A DNA stretch of 64,000 bases from CAWJMD01 sp963843835 (GTDB lineage: Bacteria > Actinomycetota > Actinomycetes > Actinomycetales > CAWJMD01). Under the pieces are notes generated by a model that saw only the letters and a list, made by a program, of their open reading frames with translations, was not told where the DNA came from and ran no database searches. The DNA lies in assembly GCA_963843835.1 (NCBI GenBank), contig CAWJMD010000008.1:372001-436000 (forward strand), read 5' to 3'. Positions 58,026 to 64,000 of this stretch are shown here, in pieces; position 1 is the stretch's first letter, and every line of letters begins with the position of its first letter. A program made the translations under genes and the position numbers.

Positions 58026-59372
58026 ATGGACCGCCAGGAGGAGTTCGTGCTCCGCTCGATCGAGGAGCGCGACATCCGGTTCGTCAGGCTCTGGTTCACG
58101 GACGTGCTCGGCTTCCTCAAGTCCGTGGCGGTGGCGCCCGCCGAGCTGGAGGGCGCCTTCAGCGAGGGCATCGGCTTCGACGGCAGCGCGATCGAGGGTC
58201 TCGCCCGCGTGTCGGAGGCCGACATGCTGCTTCGTCCCGACCCGTCGACGTTCCAGGTCCTCCCGTGGCGGTCCGAGGAGAGCGGCAGCCAGGGCACCGC
58301 CCGCATGTTCTGCGACGTGCTCAACCCCGACGGCGAGCCGGCGTCGGCCGACCCACGCAACGTCCTCAAGCGCGCCCTCGCGAAGGCCGGCGAGCAGGGC
58401 TTCACCTTCTACACGCACCCCGAGATCGAGTTCTACCTGCTGCACCCCGGGTCCGAACCGGGCGCCGAGCCGGTGCCGGTCGACGACGGCGGGTTCTTCG
58501 ACCACGTACCCGGCGGGCCAGCCCACGACTTCCGCCGTGCCGCGATCACCGTGCTCGAGAACATGGGCATCTCGGTGGAGTTCAGCCACCACGAGGGCGG
58601 CCCGGGCCAGAACGAGATCGACCTGCGCTACGCCGACGCCCTGGCAACCGCCGACAACATCATGACGTTCCGGACGGTGATCAAGGAGGTCGCCATGGAA
58701 CAGGGCGTCTACGCCACCTTCATGCCCAAGCCGCTGTCGGGACAGCCCGGTTCGGGCATGCACACCCACATGTCGCTGTTCGAGGGCGACCGCAACGCCT
58801 TCCACGAGGCCGGGGCCCAGTACCAGCTCAGCCGCACCGCCCGGCAGTTCATCGCCGGTCTGCTCAAGCACGGCGCCGAGATCAGCCTCATCACGAACCA
58901 GTTCGTCAACTCGTACAAGCGGCTGTGGGGCGGGGGAGAGGCGCCCTCGCACCTGTGCTGGGGACACAACAACAGGTCCGCGCTCGTGCGGGTGCCGATG
59001 TACAAGCCGGGCAAGGAGCAGTCGGTGCGCGTCGAGCACCGCGCGCTCGACGCCGCCTGCAACCCCTACCTCGCCTACGCCGTGATGCTCGCGGCGGGGC
59101 TGAAGGGCATCGAGGAGGGCTACGAGCTGCCCGAGGGCGCCGAGGACGACGTCTGGACGCTGACCGACGGGGAGCGGCGCGCGCTGGGCATCGAGCCGAT
59201 GCCGGCGAGCCTGGACCACGCGATCGCCGCGATGGAGGGCTCCGAGCTGGTGGCGGAGACCCTCGGCGAGCGCGTGTTCGACTTCGTCCTGCGCAACAAG
59301 CGCCAGGAGTGGAACGACTACCGCCTCCAGGTCACCCCCTTCGAGCTACGCCGCTTCCTGCCCATCCTGTGA
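58026..59372 (+). CDS. glnA: Glutamine synthetase, GlnA2-type
   Basis: A 448-residue type I glutamine synthetase. The beta-Grasp region has GFDGSAIEG, the metal and substrate sites are in PEIEFYLL, SHHEGGPGQNEIDLRYADAL and GSGMHTHMSL, the ATP region follows RLWGGGEAPSHLCWGHNNRSALVRVP, and NPYLAYAVMLAAGL is present. The tyrosine adenylylation loop of GlnA1 (NLYELPPEE type) is replaced by WTLTDGERRALG-like sequence, so it is probably not a GlnE target itself. ATG 58026 has GAAGGGG. It matches mycobacterial GlnA2 in position next to glnE. Confidence 0.93.
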   Translation: MDRQEEFVLRSIEERDIRFVRLWFTDVLGFLKSVAVAPAELEGAFSEGIGFDGSAIEGLARVSEADMLLRPDPSTFQVLPWRSEESGSQGTARMFCDVLNPDGEPASADPRNVLKRALAKAGEQGFTFYTHPEIEFYLLHPGSEPGAEPVPVDDGGFFDHVPGGPAHDFRRAAITVLENMGISVEFSHHEGGPGQNEIDLRYADALATADNIMTFRTVIKEVAMEQGVYATFMPKPLSGQPGSGMHTHMSLFEGDRNAFHEAGAQYQLSRTARQFIAGLLKHGAEISLITNQFVNSYKRLWGGGEAPSHLCWGHNNRSALVRVPMYKPGKEQSVRVEHRALDAACNPYLAYAVMLAAGLKGIEEGYELPEGAEDDVWTLTDGERRALGIEPMPASLDHAIAAMEGSELVAETLGERVFDFVLRNKRQEWNDYRLQVTPFELRRFLPIL

Positions 59373-60130
59373 CCGAGACCGTGGAACCACTGTCGGCGCC
59401 CCGCGTCCTCGTCATCGAGCACCACCGCGAGTGCGGCCTCGGCCGGCTCACGCCCCTCCCGGGGTGCGAGGTGGTCCTGGTGCGGGCCGGGGAGGGCGAG
59501 GAGCTCCCCGCCGACCTCGACGGGTGGGACGGACTGCTGGTCCTGGGCGGCCCGACCGCGGCCTGGGAGGACGACGTCGCCCCGTGGCTGCCCGCCACCC
59601 GGGCACTCCTCGCGGACGCGGTCGAGCGCAGGGTGCCGACCCTGGGCGTGTGCCTCGGCGCCCAGCTGCTGGCCATGGCCACCGGCGGCACGGTGGAGCG
59701 CGGCCCCGACGGTCCCGAGCTGGGCGTGCTCGGGGTGCTGCTGGCGCCAGAGGCGGGCTCGGACGAGTTCACCGCTGCCCTGGCCGCATCGCTCGGGGCG
59801 GGCATCCCGGCGCCGCAGGGGCACCACGACGCGGTGACGGCCCTGCCGCCGGGCGCCGTCCTGCTGGCCTCGTCGCCGAGGTACCCGCACCAGATCTTCC
59901 GGGTCGGCGAGCGGGCCTGGGGCGTGCAGTACCACCCGGAGGTCCTGCCGGAGGACTTCGAGAGCTGGCTGGTCGAGGACGCGGAGCACCTCGCGGCTGC
60001 CGGCACCAGCGTCGAGCAGCAGATGGAGGTCTTCGCTGCCGCGCGCGACTCCTTGCAGCACAGCGCAGGCGCGCATGCCGAGGCGTTCGCCGGCGTCGTC
60101 CTCCGGCACGCGGCCGCGCCGGTCGCATGA
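59369..60130 (+). CDS. Class I glutamine amidotransferase-like protein
   Basis: A 253-residue GATase1 protein. The nucleophile elbow is GVCLGAQLLAMATGG, the oxyanion LVLGGPTAAW, and the His-Glu pair is in YHPEVLPEDFE. It releases ammonia from glutamine, normally for a partner synthase not identifiable here; GMP-synthase-like stand-alone members exist. It is coupled to glnA (GTGA) and to glnE (ATGA), an insertion between two genes that are adjacent in mycobacteria. Confidence 0.88.
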   Translation: MTETVEPLSAPRVLVIEHHRECGLGRLTPLPGCEVVLVRAGEGEELPADLDGWDGLLVLGGPTAAWEDDVAPWLPATRALLADAVERRVPTLGVCLGAQLLAMATGGTVERGPDGPELGVLGVLLAPEAGSDEFTAALAASLGAGIPAPQGHHDAVTALPPGAVLLASSPRYPHQIFRVGERAWGVQYHPEVLPEDFESWLVEDAEHLAAAGTSVEQQMEVFAAARDSLQHSAGAHAEAFAGVVLRHAAAPVA

Positions 60131-63100
60131 CGCGGTCGGGGACCGGTGGCGCCAGCAACCGGCAGGCCAGCCCCACCGGCACGCTCGCCCGTCTCGGCTT
60201 CGCCGAGCCCGACCGCGCGCTGACCCTGCTGCAGGACGAGGCGCTCGCCGGGCTCGTGGACCCGTTCGACGACGTCTTCGACGACGGCCTGATGCGAGCC
60301 CTGTCGGACACGGCCGACCCCGACCAGGCGCTGCTCGCGCTGGTGCGCGTGCTCACCGAGGCACACCGGCAGCAGGCCGGCAGCGCCCGACGCGGTGACG
60401 ACGACGACGGCCTGGCCCCGGGCAGGCTGCACGCCCTCGTGCGGACGCCGGGGGAGGGACGCGACCGGCTGCTGGCCGTCCTCGGCGCCTCCGCCGCCCT
60501 CGGCGACCACCTCGTGCGCCACCCCGGCCACTGGCAGGCGCTGACCGCCCCCGAGCCCGAGCTGCCGGAGGAGCTGCGGCGCGACCTGCTCTCGGCCGTC
60601 GGGGCCGACCCCGACGCGGCGGTGCCGGTGGCGACGCTGCCCGTCCCCGACGCGCTCGGCACGCTGAGGGTCGCCTACCGGCGGCGGCTGCTCGCGCTGG
60701 CGGGGCGCGACCTCGCGTCGCCGGAGCCGGCTCTCGTCGTCGACCGCGTCACCCTCGAGCTGGCCGACCTCGCCGCCGCCGCCCTGGAGGCCGCCCTCGC
60801 CGTGGCCCGCAGCGAGCTCGACGACCACGGGAAGGGCTGCCGGCTGGCGGTCATCGCCATGGGGAAGACGGGCGGCCGCGAGCTGAACTACGTGAGCGAC
60901 GTCGACGTGGTCTACGTGGCCGAGCCCGCCGACGGCACCGACGAGGAGGCGGCGCTCGCGACCGGCGCGCGCCTCGCCTCGTCCCTCGCGCGGGTCTGCT
61001 CCGCCAGCACGTCCGAGGGCACCCTCTGGCCCGTCGACGCCGCGCTGCGGCCTGAGGGAAAGGACGGGCCGCTGGTCCGCACCGTGGCCAGCCACCGCGC
61101 GTACTACGAGCGCTGGGCCGCCACCTGGGAGTTCCAGGCGCTGCTGAAGGCGCGACCGGTGGCGGGCGACGCCCAGGTCGGGCGGCAGTACGTCGAGGCG
61201 ATCACGCCCCTGGTGTGGGAGGCGGCCGGACGCGAGAACTTCGTGCGCGACGTGCAGGCGATGCGCCGCAGGGTCGAGGCGCACGTGCCCAGCCGTGAGA
61301 GCGAGCGCCAGCTCAAGCTCGGCCCCGGCGGGCTCCGCGACGTGGAGTTCAGCGTGCAGCTCCTGCAGATGGTGCACGGGCGCGCAGAGGATCGGCTGCG
61401 CACCCCGAACACGCTCGAGGCGCTCGAGCTGCTGTCCACCTACGGCTACGTCGGTCGCGACGACGCGGGGGCCCTCGACACCGCGTACCGGGACCTGCGC
61501 GTGCTCGAGCACCGCCTCCAGCTGGCCAGGTTGCGGCGCACCCACGTGATGCCCGAGAACGACGAGGACCGGCGGCGGCTCGCCCGTGCCGCCCGGCTGG
61601 GCGGTCTCGAGGGGCTGGACAAGATGTGGAGGTCGACGCGCGCTGTCGTCCGTCCACTGCACGAAAGGCTCTTCTACCGACCGATTCTCGCCGCAGCGGC
61701 CCGCCTCACCGCTGACGAGGCACGCCTCACTCCCGACGCGGCCAGGGCCCGCCTCCAGGCGCTCGGGTACACCGACCCGGCCGGAGCGATGCGCCACCTC
61801 GAGGCGCTGACCGAGGGGGTGAGCCGGCGGGCCGCGATCCAGCGTCAGCTGCTGCCCGTGCTGCTCGGCTGGTTCGCCGAGGGCGCCGACCCCGACGCCG
61901 GCCTGCTCGCCTTCCGGAAGGTCAGCGATGCCCTCGGTACGACCCACTGGTACCTGAAGATGCTGCGCGACTCCGGTGCCGGTGCGGAGCGGATCGCCAG
62001 CGTGCTCTCGGGCGGCCAGTACGCCTCCTCCCTGCTGGCCCGTCTGCCCGAGGCGACCCGGTGGCTCGGTTCGGACGAGGACCTGGCGCCGCGGGCTCCG
62101 TCCGCGCTGTCGGCGGAGGTGGCCACGGCCGTGGCACGCCACCGCGACCCGGCCGACGCCGTCGCCGCCGCGAGGTCGGTGCGGGCGCGCGAGATGCTGC
62201 GCACGGCGCTCGGTGACCTGGCCGGCGTGGTCGACCTGACCCAAGTGGGTGCGGCCCTCTCCGCAGCCACGGTCGCTGCTCTCGAGGGCGCTCTCACGGT
62301 CGCGTGCCGGACGGTCGCGCTGGAGCGGTCGGTCGACGAGCTGCCCACCCGCGTCGCGGTGATCGGGATGGGGCGGCTCGGTGGGCTGGAGCTGGGGTAC
62401 GGCAGCGACGCCGACGTGGTGTTCGTCCACGATCCGCGGGACGGGGCCGACGAGCAGGAGGCCCAGTCCGTCGCGATCGCCGTGGTCACCGAGCTGCAGA
62501 AGCTGCTGCGCACCCAGGGGTCGAGTCCGACGGTCGACATCGACACCAGCCTGCGCCCGGAGGGCCGGGACGGGCCGCCGGTGCGGTCGCTCGACTCCTA
62601 CGCGGAGTACTACCGACGCTGGTCCTCGGGGTGGGAGGCGCAGGCGCTGCTGCGCGCCGAGCCGATGGCCGGTGACGACGAGCTGGGTCAGGCCTTCCGT
62701 GAGCTGGTCGACCCGCTGAGGTACCCCCGGTCCGGCCTCGGCGCGGGGGACGTGCGAGAGCTGCGCCGCATCAAGGCGCGCGTCGAGTCCGAACGCCTTC
62801 CCCGCGGCGTGAGCCCCGGTCGCCACCTCAAGCTCGGCCCGGGCGGCCTGGCCGACGTCGAGTGGACCGTGCAGCTCCTCCAGCTGCAGCACGGGGCCGA
62901 GCACGCCGAGCTGCGGACGACGTCGACCCTCGGCGCGCTCAGGGCGGCGATGCACCTCGGGCTGGTCGCCACGGCCGACGCGGAGACGCTGGAGCACGCG
63001 TGGGCGACGGCGTCACGGCTGCGGAACGCGTTGGTGCTGTGGCGAGGACGAGGAACGGACGTGATGCCGACGATCCGGCGCGACCTCGACGGTGCCGCGC

Positions 63101-63204
63101 GGCTGCTCGGCTACGCCCCGGCGCACGTGGGCGCGCTGGAGGACGACGTCCTGCGCGCGATGCGGCACGCCCGCTCGGTCGTGGAGCGGCTCTTCTACGG
63201 CTGA
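60127..63204 (+). CDS. glnE: Bifunctional glutamine synthetase adenylyltransferase/deadenylase
   Basis: A 1025-residue GlnE. Two nucleotidyltransferase domains carry GGRELNYVSDVDVVYV (first half, deadenylylation) and GGLELGYGSDADVVFV (second half, adenylylation), with LGPGGLRDVEFSVQ and LGPGGLADVEWTVQ after each. It controls glutamine synthetase I by reversible AMP transfer to tyrosine, in response to nitrogen signals through PII. Its target GlnA1 is not in the window. ATGA overlap with the amidotransferase. Confidence 0.95.
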   Translation: MTRSGTGGASNRQASPTGTLARLGFAEPDRALTLLQDEALAGLVDPFDDVFDDGLMRALSDTADPDQALLALVRVLTEAHRQQAGSARRGDDDDGLAPGRLHALVRTPGEGRDRLLAVLGASAALGDHLVRHPGHWQALTAPEPELPEELRRDLLSAVGADPDAAVPVATLPVPDALGTLRVAYRRRLLALAGRDLASPEPALVVDRVTLELADLAAAALEAALAVARSELDDHGKGCRLAVIAMGKTGGRELNYVSDVDVVYVAEPADGTDEEAALATGARLASSLARVCSASTSEGTLWPVDAALRPEGKDGPLVRTVASHRAYYERWAATWEFQALLKARPVAGDAQVGRQYVEAITPLVWEAAGRENFVRDVQAMRRRVEAHVPSRESERQLKLGPGGLRDVEFSVQLLQMVHGRAEDRLRTPNTLEALELLSTYGYVGRDDAGALDTAYRDLRVLEHRLQLARLRRTHVMPENDEDRRRLARAARLGGLEGLDKMWRSTRAVVRPLHERLFYRPILAAAARLTADEARLTPDAARARLQALGYTDPAGAMRHLEALTEGVSRRAAIQRQLLPVLLGWFAEGADPDAGLLAFRKVSDALGTTHWYLKMLRDSGAGAERIASVLSGGQYASSLLARLPEATRWLGSDEDLAPRAPSALSAEVATAVARHRDPADAVAAARSVRAREMLRTALGDLAGVVDLTQVGAALSAATVAALEGALTVACRTVALERSVDELPTRVAVIGMGRLGGLELGYGSDADVVFVHDPRDGADEQEAQSVAIAVVTELQKLLRTQGSSPTVDIDTSLRPEGRDGPPVRSLDSYAEYYRRWSSGWEAQALLRAEPMAGDDELGQAFRELVDPLRYPRSGLGAGDVRELRRIKARVESERLPRGVSPGRHLKLGPGGLADVEWTVQLLQLQHGAEHAELRTTSTLGALRAAMHLGLVATADAETLEHAWATASRLRNALVLWRGRGTDVMPTIRRDLDGAARLLGYAPAHVGALEDDVLRAMRHARSVVERLFYG

Positions 63205-63224
63205 AGCGGGCCGTTGCGGGGGGA

Positions 63225-64000
63225 CTACTGGCCCACGATGACGTTCACGTTGCGGGGCCAGTTCAGGTACCGCACAGCGAGGTTGGTGATCACCGCGAAG
63301 CGGTTGCGGTTGCTCAGGAGGACCATGACGTGCAGCGCCAGCCACGCGAGCCACGCGAGCGTGCCCTTGAACGTGATGCCGACCGGCAGCTCGGCCACAG
63401 CCGCACGGCGGCCGATCGTCGCCATGATCCCCTTGTCCTTGTACGAGAAGGGGGTCGACGGCAGGCCGGCGATCGTGCGACGGATCTGCTCGGCGACGTG
63501 CGAGCCCTGCTGGAGTGCAGGCTGGGCGAGCTGCGGCTGCGGGTCGTCGACGTCCGCGCTCACGTCGCCGATCGCGAAGACGTTGGCCAGGCCGACCACG
63601 CGCTGGTCCGGGCCGACCTGGATCCGTCCGCCGCGACCCTGGGGCAGTCCCCACTCGGAGACGACGGGGTGGGCGGTGACGCCGGTCGCCCAGATCACGG
63701 TGCGCGTCGGGATGACCTCGCCGTCGCTGAGCCGCACCTCGGTGTCGGTCACCTCGGCCACCGTGGCGCCGAGCCGCAGGTCGACGCCGCGCTTGCGCAG
63801 CATCTTGGCCGCGTAGGTGCGCAGGCCCTTCTTGAAGGGCGCGAGGACGTCGTCGCCCATCTCGACGAGGATCACCTTCATCGCGCCCGCGTCGAGCTCG
63901 GGGTAGGCGTAGGGGAGCGCTCCGCGCACCATCTCGGCCAGCGTCCCGGCCATCTCGACGCCGGTCGCGCCACCGCCGACCACGACGATCGTGCCGCGGC
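63225..64000 (-). CDS. ndh: Type II NADH dehydrogenase (N-terminus beyond the window)
   Basis: The minus-strand frame enters from the window edge and runs to the stop at 63225, so about 258 C-terminal residues are seen. The NADH fold VVVGGGATGVEMAGTLAEM, IWATGVTAHPVVSEWG, the FAD contact NVFAIGDVSADVDDPQPQLAQPALQQGSHVA and the C-terminal membrane-binding helix (LAWLAWLALHVMVLL) are present. It passes electrons from NADH to menaquinone without pumping protons. It converges on glnE across 20 bp. Confidence 0.9.
   Translation of the reverse strand, partial: RGTIVVVGGGATGVEMAGTLAEMVRGALPYAYPELDAGAMKVILVEMGDDVLAPFKKGLRTYAAKMLRKRGVDLRLGATVAEVTDTEVRLSDGEVIPTRTVIWATGVTAHPVVSEWGLPQGRGGRIQVGPDQRVVGLANVFAIGDVSADVDDPQPQLAQPALQQGSHVAEQIRRTIAGLPSTPFSYKDKGIMATIGRRAAVAELPVGITFKGTLAWLAWLALHVMVLLSNRNRFAVITNLAVRYLNWPRNVNVIVGQ

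Noticed and set aside
59332..62997. Minus-strand open frame of 1221 codons
   Set aside because: Shadow of glnE and its upstream gene; no protein motif.
1..64000. CRISPR array or cas genes
   Set aside because: No regularly spaced repeats and no Cas-like proteins were found on either strand.

Overview
The window is very GC-rich chromosomal DNA from an actinobacterium. Gene content and order point to Propionibacteriales, perhaps Nocardioidaceae, but that rank is an inference. Supporting marks are a FasR-type regulator followed by fabD-fabH-acpP-fabF-accD, DUF3145 nearby, aceE-DUF3052-AhpE, glnA2 next to glnE, an N-terminally extended type 1c methionine aminopeptidase, an F420-dependent dehydrogenase, a type A RNase P RNA, and many leaderless-type promoters in which TANNNT sits 6-7 nt before the start codon.

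Layout. 1-9.3 kb: an extracytoplasmic thiol-redox neighbourhood. It has a radical SAM protein (cut by the window edge) co-translated with a FAD disulfide oxidoreductase, a DsbE-like lipoprotein overlapping a DUF3179 lipoprotein, DoxX, a zinc-finger protein, a HAD hydrolase, an MFS transporter, and a second DsbE-like lipoprotein overlapping a CcdA-type membrane electron carrier. 9.3-11.6 kb: a GH4 glycosidase and a BadF-type sugar kinase. 11.6-14.5 kb: an HD-GYP protein with a long low-complexity tail, a standalone LigD phosphoesterase, a GNAT acetyltransferase and tRNA(CAU). 14.5-17.5 kb: a small accessory patch with a decayed IS481-type element beside the tRNA, a collagen-like gene, a glutaredoxin and a secreted protein. 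17.5-26.6 kb: a cell-surface and redox locus with GT87 and GT2 glycosyltransferases, a DUF2064-methyltransferase fusion, a membrane-anchored molybdopterin oxidoreductase, a two-component system and an epimerase. Many of these genes carry single-base frameshifts. 26.6-26.9 kb holds a candidate structured RNA.

28-36 kb: the FAS II operon and its regulator. 36-43 kb: aceE, Nudix, FdhD, DUF3052, AhpE, tRNA-Val and a Nif3-family protein. 43-49 kb: zinc-ribbon protein, rhodanese, MetZ, a papain-like protein, YaaA, an RNB ribonuclease and rnpB. 49-57 kb: a Pro/Thr/Ser-rich anchored protein, Map, a PYROXD2-like oxidoreductase with an F420 dehydrogenase, an ICL-family protein, a repeat-rich gap and PanB. 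56-64 kb: a multiply frameshifted nadE, then glnA2, a glutamine amidotransferase, glnE and a partial type II NADH dehydrogenase.

How parts work together. Electrons could pass from the cytosol through CcdA to the two DsbE-like lipoproteins and perhaps on to DUF3179. FasR, FabD, FabH, AcpP, FabF and AccD supply malonyl units and elongate fatty acids. GlnE, GlnA2 and the amidotransferase form a nitrogen-metabolism operon. Rhodanese and MetZ are translationally coupled in sulfur metabolism.

The most unusual signals are: a repeated 64-bp hairpin with 13-bp arms, two copies of which supply the stop codon of the gene they abut; a FabD fused to a lysine-less biotinyl-like domain; an HD-GYP protein with a Gly/Val/Pro tail; a candidate C-rich structured RNA; and two hot zones of frameshifts that look more like sequence error than decay.
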